Shown here piece after piece: positions 29,957-38,194 of a DNA stretch of 64,000 nucleotides. The notes below the pieces were generated by a model, which ran no database searches, had not been told where the DNA came from, and saw nothing but the letters and a program-made list of their open reading frames with translations. The stretch comes from Tropicimonas marinistellae (lineage in GTDB: Bacteria; Pseudomonadota; Alphaproteobacteria; Rhodobacterales; Rhodobacteraceae): positions 452,064-516,063 of the forward strand of contig NZ_LNCI01000004.1 of assembly GCF_001509585.1 (NCBI RefSeq). Direction: 5' to 3'. The translations under genes were made by a program, and so were the position numbers. Every line of letters starts with the position of its first letter. The stretch's first letter is position 1.

Positions 29957-30673
29957 TCAGGCTCCTTTGACGTCGGAGGCGAAGCGGGCGGCGTTTTCTT
30001 TCACGAAGGCGGCGGCGTCGGCGGTCTCATCCCAGAATTGCGGCTGCGCCTTGGGGATAGTGAGCGCCCTTTGCACGGCCGGGCGGGCGTCGATCCGGTC
30101 GAACCAAGCGTTGAGATGGGGCAGACCCTCGACGGAGACATGCGCCCAGGGATAGGCCCGCGCCCAGGGGTAGATCATCATGTCGGCGATGGAGTAGTCG
30201 CCCACGATGTAGTCGCGGCCTTCGAGACGTGTGTTCAGCACCTCCATCAACCGGCGGCTCTCGTCCACGTAGCGCTTGATGGAAAACGGCTCTTCGTGGC
30301 CGTTGGGCGCGGCGATGCGCTGGAAATACATCGCCTGCCCCATCATCGGCCCGACATGGCCAACCTGGAAGAACAGCCATTGCAGGGTTTCCGACCGGGC
30401 CACCGGGTCGTCCGACAGAAACTTCCCGTACTTCTCTGCCAGATGCCACAAGATCGCGCCGGACTCGAAGATCGCCCGGTCCTCGGACCGATCCACGATG
30501 GTCGGGATCTTCGCATTCGGGTTGAGCTTCACATAATCGGGCGTCTTCTGCTCCTGCTTCGAGAAGTCGATGAAGGTCAGGTCATAGGGCACGCCGGCTT
30601 CTTCAAGGAAGATGACCGGTTTGTAGCCGTTCATCGTGGCGGCGGTGTAGAGATGAATATCAGGCTGCGGCAT
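29957..30673 (-). CDS. Glutathione S-transferase, YfcG/Nu-class-like
   Basis: A 238-residue cytosolic GST. The N-terminal thioredoxin-like domain starts with LYTAATMNGYKPVIFLEEAG and contains the glutathione-binding NPNAKIPTIVD and FESGAILWHLAEKYG. The TxN signature instead of a Ser/Tyr motif is typical of the YfcG (Nu) class, members of which reduce disulfides with GSH. The helical C-terminal domain has the N-cap motif YSIADMMIYPW. It overlaps the mdaB-like gene by 14 bases and is followed after 3 bases by the AhpD-like gene, so it is part of the electrophile-defence operon. Confidence 0.92.
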   Translation of the reverse strand: MPQPDIHLYTAATMNGYKPVIFLEEAGVPYDLTFIDFSKQEQKTPDYVKLNPNAKIPTIVDRSEDRAIFESGAILWHLAEKYGKFLSDDPVARSETLQWLFFQVGHVGPMMGQAMYFQRIAAPNGHEEPFSIKRYVDESRRLMEVLNTRLEGRDYIVGDYSIADMMIYPWARAYPWAHVSVEGLPHLNAWFDRIDARPAVQRALTIPKAQPQFWDETADAAAFVKENAARFASDVKGA

Positions 30674-31268
30674 GGCGCGCCTCGGCGAAGACGTTGGCCA
30701 GATGCACGTCGAACCGGGAGAGGTCGGCCTCGATCTGTGGGTTCTTCATCACGTCGAACGCGGCGAAGGTGGGCAGCGGTTCCATTGCGAGGAAACGCGC
30801 GTTCAGGTGCATTGGGCGCAACAGATCATCGACGGACGCGCCGTGGAAAAACGGCTCGGAGGCGTCGTCGAAGGCCTCTTTCGGCGCATTGAACGTTACC
30901 GAGAGCATGTACTTGGTGCCCTTGAGCGCACCGCCCATGCCGTAGTTCGCCTTGGGCGCCTCGGGGCTGCGGCCGTCGCCGGAGGCTAGCCGCCCATCCA
31001 TCCCGGCGGTGTAGACATCGTCCATGTATTTCTTGAAGGACCAAGGCGCGCCCATCCAGTTTACCGGGAATTGCATGATGACGGTGTCGGCCCATTGGTG
31101 GCTTTCGACCTCCGTTTCGGCGTCATAGCCATCGGCGACTTTCGTGACGCGGACCTCGTGGCCAAGATCTTCGAGGTAGCTTTTTGCCCGCTCGACGAAT
31201 GTCGCGTTCAGGCGGCCTTCGGCGAAGGGATAGGGCTGATGTCCGTTGAGGATGAGGATCTTGCTCAA
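30660..31268 (-). CDS. mdaB: MdaB-like NAD(P)H:quinone oxidoreductase
   Basis: A 202-residue flavodoxin-fold quinone reductase of the MdaB type, with the N-terminal SKILILNGHQPYPFAEGRLN and the conserved MQFPVNWMGAPWSFKKYMDD and GGALKGTKYMLSVTFNAP blocks. Two-electron reduction of quinones avoids semiquinone radicals. I chose the TTG at 31268, because homologues start at SKILILNG and an AAGGAAC ribosome binding site lies upstream; a GTG at 31295 is the alternative. It is the first gene of the operon and is divergent from hxlR, whose product is the likely regulator. Confidence 0.88.
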   Translation of the reverse strand: MSKILILNGHQPYPFAEGRLNATFVERAKSYLEDLGHEVRVTKVADGYDAETEVESHQWADTVIMQFPVNWMGAPWSFKKYMDDVYTAGMDGRLASGDGRSPEAPKANYGMGGALKGTKYMLSVTFNAPKEAFDDASEPFFHGASVDDLLRPMHLNARFLAMEPLPTFAAFDVMKNPQIEADLSRFDVHLANVFAEARHAAA

Positions 31269-31356
31269 GGGTCTGTTCCTTTGTCTCGCTTCCACCGCCG
31301 CTTGACACAGGGCGGGCTGGGGGAGAAATTGTGTTCCCAGAAAACGGAAATCAACC

Positions 31357-31375
31357 AGTATACTTTTGGTAACCT
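31357..31375. promoter_or_regulatory. Candidate HxlR operator
   Basis: In the 131-bp spacer between mdaB and hxlR, AGTATACTTTTGGTAACCT has dyad symmetry of the form AG-N2-TAC-N5-GTA-N2-CT. Its position 25 bp before the hxlR start suits autoregulation and control of the divergent operon. The symmetry is partial. Confidence 0.4.
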
Positions 31376-31399
31376 ATATCTGCGCATTGGAGGATCGGC

Positions 31400-31771
31400 A
31401 TGCGCGCACGCGTTGACGAGGACGAAAGCGGGCGGCGGCAGGTACATGACGCCTGTTTCGAACCATGCGCAATCGAGCGCGGGATGCGGATCATTGGTGG
31501 AAAATGGACCGGCTCGATCCTGTGGCATCTGAAGGATGGGCCGGTGCGGTTCAACGACCTCTCCCGCATGATCGGTGGCGCCAGCAAGAAGATGATCACC
31601 GAACGCCTGCGGCAACTGGAGGCGCAAGGGCTGGTGCGGCGCGAGGTGCTCGACACGTCGCCGGTCTCCGTCCACTACGAAATCACGGACTTCGGCCGCA
31701 CCGCGCTCGGCGTTCTCGATCAGTTGCGCAAGTGGAGCGAAGGGCTGCCGGAAGGCTTCACCGATGCCTGA
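31400..31771 (+). CDS. HxlR-family transcriptional regulator
   Basis: A 123-residue winged-helix repressor of the HxlR/YodB/QorR type. The core signature IIGGKWTGSILWHLKDGPVRF is followed by the recognition region GGASKKMITERLRQLEAQGLV and the wing YEITDFGRTAL. The N-terminal DACFEPCAIE holds Cys residues in the place where YodB and QorR have their quinone/thiol-sensing Cys, so electrophile or oxidant sensing is likely. It is divergent from the mdaB-kef operon and overlaps the DehI-like gene by 8 bases. Confidence 0.9.
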   Translation: MRARVDEDESGRRQVHDACFEPCAIERGMRIIGGKWTGSILWHLKDGPVRFNDLSRMIGGASKKMITERLRQLEAQGLVRREVLDTSPVSVHYEITDFGRTALGVLDQLRKWSEGLPEGFTDA

Positions 31772-32645
31772 CCTTGTTCGGATGAAACCGGAGCCGATTC
31801 CGGAGATCCATCCGGTGCCGGAATATGAAGCCGAGGGCGATCTGGCGGATGTCTATGCGCGGACCAAGGAGGGTTTGGGCGTACCCTGGATGGGCGTCGT
31901 GACCATGGCCTTCGCCCATTACCCGACCTTCTACGCGAGGCTTTGGTCGGGACTGGAACCCATCTTGTCGACCGAAGCATTTGCACGGGCCTGCCTGTCT
32001 CTGCGCGCCATCGCCGAACGCGAAGCCGAGCGCCTCGCCCCCGCGCCCCTCGTGCCACGGCTGAAGGACATGGGCTACGATCCGCGCGAAATGGACGACA
32101 TTCGATCCTGCAACGAGGTATTCTCGGCCGGCAACATGCCCTACGTGCTGATCGCAACCCTGGCCCGGATCCTGTTGGAAGGGCAGAGCTGGTCTGGAAA
32201 CCAGTCAATTGAGCCGCGGCGCGACGTGCCCGAAGTCATGCCCCGACCAGCCTTGATCGAAGCGCACCACGCCGATCCAACGATAGCCGCACTCTATGCC
32301 GATATCCGCGAGACGCTTGGACTTCCGTTCGTGAACACCGACTACCGCGCGTTTGCGCGCTGGCCGAGCTACTTCGCCATTGGCTGGTCGGACCTCAAGG
32401 CGGTCATCTCGAGTCCGGCCTACGATTCCGCGGTGGAGCGGGTGCACGACGCGGCCGTGGATCTGGCCCGGACTTTGCCGAACGCCACCGGGCTGACACC
32501 AGAGGATCTGTCCGCAGCCGCCTCACGGGATGGCGCGCCCGGAGAGGTCCTGGCGGTTGTGCGGTTGTTCCAGTGGCTGTTGCCGGGTTTGATCACCAAC
32601 GTGGCCTTTCTTCGTCACCAACTTCGGGGCGATTGGTCGGGATAG
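31764..32645 (+). CDS. DehI-like (group I 2-haloacid dehalogenase) family protein
   Basis: A 293-residue soluble all-helical protein built of two similar halves; the repeat is visible as YEAEGDLADVYARTKEGLGVPWMG versus HHADPTIAALYADIRETLGLPFVN, each followed by a Y/F-x-F-A-x-(W/Y)-P segment. This pseudo-dimeric layout and the second-half text RAFARWPSYFAIGW fit the DehI family, which hydrolyses both enantiomers of 2-haloacids. Dehalogenation is not proven: many family members are of unknown function. It overlaps hxlR by 8 bases, so regulator and enzyme are coupled. Confidence 0.7.
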   Translation: MPDLVRMKPEPIPEIHPVPEYEAEGDLADVYARTKEGLGVPWMGVVTMAFAHYPTFYARLWSGLEPILSTEAFARACLSLRAIAEREAERLAPAPLVPRLKDMGYDPREMDDIRSCNEVFSAGNMPYVLIATLARILLEGQSWSGNQSIEPRRDVPEVMPRPALIEAHHADPTIAALYADIRETLGLPFVNTDYRAFARWPSYFAIGWSDLKAVISSPAYDSAVERVHDAAVDLARTLPNATGLTPEDLSAAASRDGAPGEVLAVVRLFQWLLPGLITNVAFLRHQLRGDWSG

Positions 32646-32831
32646 GTCTGGGCCGCGGCCCGGGTCGCGGGCCCGTCTGCGCTCCGCGTCGGGTCCGGCA
32701 GGACGCAACTGACCCGCGGCCTCATCGGCGATCTGGACTCGGATGGCGTTGTGAAGATCCAAGGTCGGCCGATCCGGCACCGCAATCGTTTGTTTCACGA
32801 CGGGAATAGCGGCAGTGTCAACCCATTGAAA

Positions 32832-34112
32832 CTACTCTGCCTTCAGCAATCGCAATGGCAATTCGGTGATCCACGGGACATAGGTGATGACCATCAGGCA
32901 AGCCACAAGCACTGCGACGAGTGGCAAAAGGTGGCGCACCATGCGCTCGATCCCGATCTTCGCAACTGCGCAAGCGGCAAAGAGGTTCACCCCGAAGGGC
33001 GGTGTGATCATTCCCAGTGCAAGGTTGGTGATCATCACAAGGCCGAAATGCACCGGGCTGATCCCGTAGGTAACGGCGACCGGTGCAAGGATCGGCGCGA
33101 TGACCACGATGGAGGCCGACGTCTCCACGAACATCCCGATCACGAAAAGCAGGGCGTTCACGGCCAGCAGGAAGGTGAACCAATTGTCGAATGTGCCGAC
33201 AATCCAGTTACCAATGTCAGCCGGGATCCCGGCACGTGTGACGACGAAGGAGAACAAACCCGCCATCGAGATGATGAAGAAGATGATCGACGAGGAGACT
33301 GCGGAGCGGCGGACGACGTCGACCAACCCTCTCAGGGAGAGCTCTCGGTAGATCAGGACGCTGACCAGGAGCGCGTAGGCCACGGCGATCACAGAGGCCT
33401 CGGTGGGGGTGAACACGCCGCCGTAGATACCGCCCAGAACGATCGCCGGCATCAGAAGCGCGAGCGAGGCGCGGACGAAGCTTCGGAACAGGGGTTTGCG
33501 CTCGGAGGCGGCTATGCCGCCGTGATCTGTCAATCGGCTCCAAAGACCCACGTAGACGATCAGCGCGGTCGCCACGAGAAGACCGGGTCCGATGCCGGCG
33601 ATGAAGAGGTCTCCCACGGGCGCCGCCGCGGCTACGCCGTAGAGGATCATCGGAATCGATGGGGGGATGAGAACGCCGAGTTCGGCTGAGGTCGCCTGCA
33701 GCGAGGCCGCAAACCCGATCGGATAGTTCTGGCGGACCATTGCGGGAATGAGGATTGCGCCAATGGCGTAGGTCGTCGCCACGCTCGATCCGGAGACGGC
33801 CGCGAAGATCATGCAGACCACGATCACGGACATCGGCAACCCACCCCGAGTACCGCCGAGGAGACTGTCGACAAGATCAACGATGCGTGCCGACATTCCA
33901 CCGGCGGCCATGATGTTACCGGCCAGAATGAAAAAGGGGATCGCGGCCAGAGGGAACTTGTCGAGCGCGATAAAGGCCTGTTGCGGTACGACGATCAGCG
34001 GCAGACCGGAATAGACCGTCGTGCCGACCAGCCCGGCCAGACCGATGGCGACAGCGACGGGGACTGCGAGAATCAGCAGCACAACCATCACGAGGATCAT
34101 CGTGGCGAGCAC
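32832..34112 (-). CDS. dctM: TRAP transporter large permease (DctM)
   Basis: A 426-residue membrane protein with about 12 helices and the DctM pattern, including FPLAAIPFFILAGNIMAAGG near the N-terminus, ATSAELGVLIPPSIPMILYG in the middle and GLVMITNLALGMITPPFGVN near the C-terminus. It forms the Na+-driven channel of a tripartite transporter with DctQ and DctP upstream. It is the last gene of a four-gene operon on the minus strand; 12 bp separate it from dctQ. Confidence 0.95.
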   Translation of the reverse strand: MLATMILVMVVLLILAVPVAVAIGLAGLVGTTVYSGLPLIVVPQQAFIALDKFPLAAIPFFILAGNIMAAGGMSARIVDLVDSLLGGTRGGLPMSVIVVCMIFAAVSGSSVATTYAIGAILIPAMVRQNYPIGFAASLQATSAELGVLIPPSIPMILYGVAAAAPVGDLFIAGIGPGLLVATALIVYVGLWSRLTDHGGIAASERKPLFRSFVRASLALLMPAIVLGGIYGGVFTPTEASVIAVAYALLVSVLIYRELSLRGLVDVVRRSAVSSSIIFFIISMAGLFSFVVTRAGIPADIGNWIVGTFDNWFTFLLAVNALLFVIGMFVETSASIVVIAPILAPVAVTYGISPVHFGLVMITNLALGMITPPFGVNLFAACAVAKIGIERMVRHLLPLVAVLVACLMVITYVPWITELPLRLLKAE

Positions 34113-34124
34113 GTACCTACTCCT

Positions 34125-34643
34125 TCACCTTGCGCTGTCCGGTGTGTCCACATCGGCAATGGGTGGGTCTACGAGGTTGCCGATGAGCGCGACGATGGAA
34201 ATGGCGGACCCGATTGGCAGTGCCGCGTAGGCATAGCTGGCAGGAATGTTGAGGCCTGCCACGTTCTGGAAACGTACCCGCCAGCACAGCTCGATCCCGT
34301 ACCAGACGAGAATTGCCAAGAGCGCGAAGATGGAGACCGTTCCGGCGACCCGGATGGCACGATGAGCCGCGCCACGGGTTGTGCGAAGCATGATGTCGAC
34401 GGAGATCAGCGTGCCCGCCCGCATGGCACCGGCCAGGGCCAGATAGGCCATCCATATGAGCGTTGCCTGGATCAGCGGCTCCGACCACGATGCTGGCCGG
34501 AACAGGACGAAGCGCGCGAGCACCTGGTAAAACCCGACGGCAACCGCCAGCACCAGGAGCATGCTGCCGAGTGCGACCGCGGCGCGGGTGAGGAACCGCT
34601 CGACCGCAAGTGCGGCCGAGCCAATCCGTTCGAGTTTCGTCAT
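34125..34643 (-). CDS. dctQ: TRAP transporter small permease (DctQ)
   Basis: A 172-residue four-helix membrane protein of the DctQ type (helix MLLVLAVAVGFYQVLARFVL, then the conserved SEPLIQATLIWMAYLALAGA and the amphipathic region following RAGTLISVDIMLRTTRG). It is the essential small partner of DctM. Its start overlaps the dctP stop by 4 bases. Confidence 0.92.
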   Translation of the reverse strand: MTKLERIGSAALAVERFLTRAAVALGSMLLVLAVAVGFYQVLARFVLFRPASWSEPLIQATLIWMAYLALAGAMRAGTLISVDIMLRTTRGAAHRAIRVAGTVSIFALLAILVWYGIELCWRVRFQNVAGLNIPASYAYAALPIGSAISIVALIGNLVDPPIADVDTPDSAR

Positions 34644-35614
34644 TCCGTTCCCTGAATCGCGTTCAGACGATCTGCGCCGAACTCCGCGGCAAATCCTTCG
34701 AACAGCCCTGCAAGCGCGCTGCTGAAGGACGCGCTGTCGACGTCCATCACAACGGTCACCCCCTGCCCTTTCAGAGTCTCCAACCCATTCTCGATCGAGG
34801 CCTCGGCTTCCGCCCGGTTTCGGTCCATCGCGTTGACAGCTGCCGCGCGGAAGACGTCCTTGTCTTCCTCCGAAATCCGGCCCCAGGTCGCCGGCGAGAT
34901 CAACACGACGAGCGGCGTGAACGCATGATTGGTCATCGAGACGTAGGACTGAACCTCGCCGAAGCGGTTGTTCACGATTGCGCCGATTGGGTTCTCCTGA
35001 CCGTCCACCACGCCCTGCTGAAGCGCCGTGTACACTTCCGGGATTGCCATGGGCGTGGGAAGTACGCCCAACTCGCTCCAGACGGCGATATGCATGTCAT
35101 TCTGCTGCGTGCGGATCTTCAACCCCCTGGCGTCTTCAGCGTTGCTGACTGGCCGGACGCTGTTTGAAAGCTGACGAAATCCCATGCCACCGAATGCAAG
35201 TCCGACCAGCCCATGATCCGGCAACTCATCCAGCATCTCCTGCCCGATCGGGCCGTCAAGAACCGCTTCGGCGTGATCGAAATCCCGGAACAGGAAGGGA
35301 ATGTCGAAGACCTTCATATCCGGGTAGAAATTCGCGACGATCGACGTGGATGGAACCGCCATGTCGACGGTGCCGAGTTGCAGGCCCTCGATCACTTCCC
35401 GGTCGCCTCCGAGTGCGCCACCGCTTTGCACACGCACGGCAATCCGCCCGTCGGTCTTCTCGGCAATCTCGTCCGCAAACTGGGTCATGGCAATTACCTC
35501 GGGCGCCTGCGCCCCGCCAACCAGCCCGACGTTCAGGGTCAGGTCCTGCGCGCCGGCGGAAAGTGTCGTCAGGCACAGTACGACTCCCGCAGCCCGAAAC
35601 TTGGTTCTCAACAT
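34640..35614 (-). CDS. dctP: TRAP transporter solute-binding protein (DctP)
   Basis: A 324-residue periplasmic binding protein. A signal peptide (ending near LSAGAQD) precedes the DctP fold, with the family blocks EVIEGLQLGTVDMAVPS, DIPFLFRDFDHAEAVLDG and the signature ARGLKIRTQQNDMH, whose Arg typically binds the carboxylate of the ligand. The start at 35614 is supported by AAGGGAGGA; the open frame extends further upstream without meaning. The neighbouring enolase-superfamily enzyme suggests a sugar acid or hydroxy acid as ligand. Confidence 0.95.
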   Translation of the reverse strand: MLRTKFRAAGVVLCLTTLSAGAQDLTLNVGLVGGAQAPEVIAMTQFADEIAEKTDGRIAVRVQSGGALGGDREVIEGLQLGTVDMAVPSTSIVANFYPDMKVFDIPFLFRDFDHAEAVLDGPIGQEMLDELPDHGLVGLAFGGMGFRQLSNSVRPVSNAEDARGLKIRTQQNDMHIAVWSELGVLPTPMAIPEVYTALQQGVVDGQENPIGAIVNNRFGEVQSYVSMTNHAFTPLVVLISPATWGRISEEDKDVFRAAAVNAMDRNRAEAEASIENGLETLKGQGVTVVMDVDSASFSSALAGLFEGFAAEFGADRLNAIQGTE

Positions 35615-35652
35615 CCGTAGTCCTCCCTTGGATTGAATCTCGGGTTCGTCGA

Positions 35653-36801
35653 TCATTCGAGCACCCAATGCCCGGTGACGAAGTCCGACAGTTTCTCGAT
35701 GTCGATGGCGGTTCCGAGGCCGGGTTCCCCGGGAACGCTGATGGTGCCGTCTCGATCCGGCTCCGGAGAGATGATCCGATCCCGAAACGGGTTGTGGCTC
35801 ATGTCGCATTCGAGTTGCGGGAGCCCCTGCCCCGCCGACCCGGGGAAGGCCGCAGCGACTTGCATCGCGGCAAGGAAGTTCACCGGACCACCCCAAACGT
35901 GCGGGATAAGCGGAACGCCGAACGCCTCCGCAAGGCCAGCGATCAAAACCGTCTCGGATATGCCGCCGCAAAGGGCCACATCGGGCTGGATCACGTCCAG
36001 CGCCTGCATCGCAAGTGGGTCGCGGAAGGCTTGCACGCCGCAGAAGGATTCGCCGCCCGCCACACGCACAGACAGGGTTTCGGCCAACCTTCGGTAGGAC
36101 GGCAAATCGTCGTGGCGAACGGGTTCCTCGATCCAGCTCAAACCGACGTCGGCCGTGCGCGACGCAAGGGCCTGGGTATCGCGGAGGTTGGACGCTTCGT
36201 TCAGATCGACCATCAACGCGACCTGAGGTCCGATCAGGTTTCTGACGCGACGGATCGCGCGCTCGTCCTCTTCCGGGCCAAGCCCGGCGCGGATCTTGAC
36301 CGCCTTGAAACCCATGCCGAGATAGCCCTCGATCTCGACCGCAAGTTCCCGGTATCGGTCCGGTCCTTCCGGCAGCAGCGGGCCACTGGCATAGGCCGTC
36401 AGTTCCGGTCGCACGGTTCCACCCAATAGCGCGCCAATAGGCAGCCCGACCGCGTGACCGAACGCGTCCCACGCAGCGATATCCACCGCGCTGACGGCCA
36501 TGACCGCCAGTCCGCGCCGATCCGGCACAACGCGTTGCATCATGGCCGCGTGGAGGGCGCGTGGCGCCGTGGCATCGGCGCCGAGAATCTCGGGGGCCAG
36601 AACCTTGCGAATGAATGCGCCGGCTGGTTCAGGAAAGGCCCAGGTTTCCCCCCAACCGGTCAACCCACCGAATGTTGTAATGCGAAGCAGCAGCACGGAT
36701 CGACGTGTGAACGTTCTGAGCGCGTTGCCCATGGGCTCAGGCAGGTCGCAGCCGATCTCGAACCCTTCGACTCGCTGGATCCGATCGCCGCCTACCTTCA
36801 T
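35653..36801 (-). CDS. Mandelate racemase/muconate lactonizing enzyme family protein
   Basis: A 382-residue enolase-superfamily enzyme. The barrel carries KAVKIRAG, with Lys166 and Lys169 as the KxK base, metal ligands Asp199 (MVDLNEA), Glu225 (WIEEP) and Glu250 (AGGES), and His300 (PHVWGG) as the second base. This set fits the mandelate racemase subgroup: abstraction of the alpha proton of a carboxylate, then racemisation or dehydration. The reaction cannot be fixed from sequence; acid-sugar dehydratases are common next to TRAP genes. It is the first gene of the operon, 38 bp before dctP. Confidence 0.92.
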   Translation of the reverse strand: MKVGGDRIQRVEGFEIGCDLPEPMGNALRTFTRRSVLLLRITTFGGLTGWGETWAFPEPAGAFIRKVLAPEILGADATAPRALHAAMMQRVVPDRRGLAVMAVSAVDIAAWDAFGHAVGLPIGALLGGTVRPELTAYASGPLLPEGPDRYRELAVEIEGYLGMGFKAVKIRAGLGPEEDERAIRRVRNLIGPQVALMVDLNEASNLRDTQALASRTADVGLSWIEEPVRHDDLPSYRRLAETLSVRVAGGESFCGVQAFRDPLAMQALDVIQPDVALCGGISETVLIAGLAEAFGVPLIPHVWGGPVNFLAAMQVAAAFPGSAGQGLPQLECDMSHNPFRDRIISPEPDRDGTISVPGEPGLGTAIDIEKLSDFVTGHWVLE

Positions 36802-36919
36802 GCCGTTCCTCCCCCCTGTCCTTGCGAAGCAGGGTATTGAATTGGCATTTCGTGGACAAATTGGAAGATTCTCAAAAATAGATTGGTTTTTCTTATCAAT
36901 TAACGCCCGGGTGGGGGGG
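36802..36919. promoter_or_regulatory. AT-rich control region before the MLE-TRAP operon
   Basis: The 118 bp between the LysR gene and the operon it precedes contain a conspicuous AT-rich patch (about 36838-36903), including AAAAATAGATTGGTTTTT as an imperfect dyad. This is a reasonable place for the operon promoter and for LysR binding, but no clear T-N11-A site stands out. Confidence 0.4.
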
Positions 36920-37828
36920 TCAGATCGGCTCCAGCAGGCGCAGGTCCTCCAGCACTTTCCGCGTGCCTGCCAAGATCGCCTCCGCCGCAGGATCGCGGTC
37001 CCCGGATATCTGCACAGCGCTGAGGTACGACTTCTCGATCGCAGGACGGCAGTCTATGGCGACGAGCTTCCCTGCCTCGATCTGCGGCTCGATCAGCTTC
37101 GTCGGCAGGATACCGATGCCAAGGCCGGCTTCCACCAGATGCGCCACCACGCTGGGGACGGTATTGCAGCTTGAAATGTGCAAGGGTTCGAGACCCGCGG
37201 AGCCGAACCAGAGCATGGTTTGTTGCCAGTTGGGCGATGGGCGCGGATTGACCAGGATGGTCTGGTGCAGAACGTCGGCCGGCCGGATCAACGGCGGCAG
37301 GCTGAGAGCGGGAGACGCCGCCCATGTGGCGGGCTGCACGCCGAGCGGCACGATGCGAAGGCGGTGATCGTCGGGGGGATTGATCGCAATCGCGAGATCG
37401 AGCTCATGTTCGACAACGTCGCGCACCAATTCCGGACTCGGCTCTATCTTGAGTTCGACGCGCAGGTCGGGGTGCGTTGCGGCGATGATCCGAAGGAGCG
37501 CGTGCAGCCCGGTCACCGCGAAGGACTCTGACACGCCCAACCGCACCTTCCCGCTGAGCTCCGCGGTATCGGCGCTGCCTTTCAGGCGGCCGACCTCGTC
37601 CAGAATCCTCTCCGCATATTCCAGAACCCCGGTACCGTCTTGAGAAAGTCGCAGGCCGCGCCCGCTCTTCTCGAAAAGCCGCACCCCAAGGTTCTCTTCG
37701 AGGTCTCGCAGACGCAACGACACACTTGGCTGTGCGAGGTTGAGATGACGCGAAGCCTCACGCACGGTTCCAAGTCGGCACACGGCAACAAAGGCTTCGA
37801 GTTGGGCGAGCGTGATACGCATGGACAT
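36920..37828 (-). CDS. LysR-family transcriptional regulator
   Basis: A 302-residue LysR-type regulator. The N-terminal winged helix carries ASRHLNLAQPSVSLRLRDLE as recognition region and EKSGRGLRLSQDG as wing; the rest is a two-lobed effector-binding domain (VRLGVSESFAVTGLHALLRI onward). It lies upstream of, and in the same direction as, the MLE-TRAP operon and is the likely regulator responding to the transported acid. Confidence 0.9.
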   Translation of the reverse strand: MSMRITLAQLEAFVAVCRLGTVREASRHLNLAQPSVSLRLRDLEENLGVRLFEKSGRGLRLSQDGTGVLEYAERILDEVGRLKGSADTAELSGKVRLGVSESFAVTGLHALLRIIAATHPDLRVELKIEPSPELVRDVVEHELDLAIAINPPDDHRLRIVPLGVQPATWAASPALSLPPLIRPADVLHQTILVNPRPSPNWQQTMLWFGSAGLEPLHISSCNTVPSVVAHLVEAGLGIGILPTKLIEPQIEAGKLVAIDCRPAIEKSYLSAVQISGDRDPAAEAILAGTRKVLEDLRLLEPI

Positions 37829-38194
37829 TCGATAAGCGGGTTCTGGTTCGATGGTGCGTCCCGGATTGGTGCCCGGACCTGCCCTGCCAGCATGGTCGGG
37901 ATTCAGTCATAGTGCATGGATGGGCGCAGAGCTACGGCTGGTTTGGCGAGGACCGAAAACTTCGCCTGTCGGGGGCAAAACAGCCCCATGGCCGCGATCT
38001 CGACCGACATCCGGTCAAAGCGAGATGGCAAAAACGGAGAGGCGGCCAGCGGTGCGCTTGTCGTCTGGCTAGGGTTGGCGAAGAGCGTCCGAAAGCAGGC
38101 ACGGCTGCCGCAACAGGGCAATGGGAGCCCGAAGGATGGCGGTCTGGGCCTCCGGATGGAGCCATCGCGCAATCTCAGGAACATGTCCCGCCCA
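37829..38194. other. Intergenic region without a recognised gene
   Basis: This 366-bp region lies between the LysR start and the end of the sensor kinase gene. Overlapping frames exist on both strands but have the residue bias of GC-rich shadow frames. No hairpin or repeat of note was seen. Confidence 0.5.
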
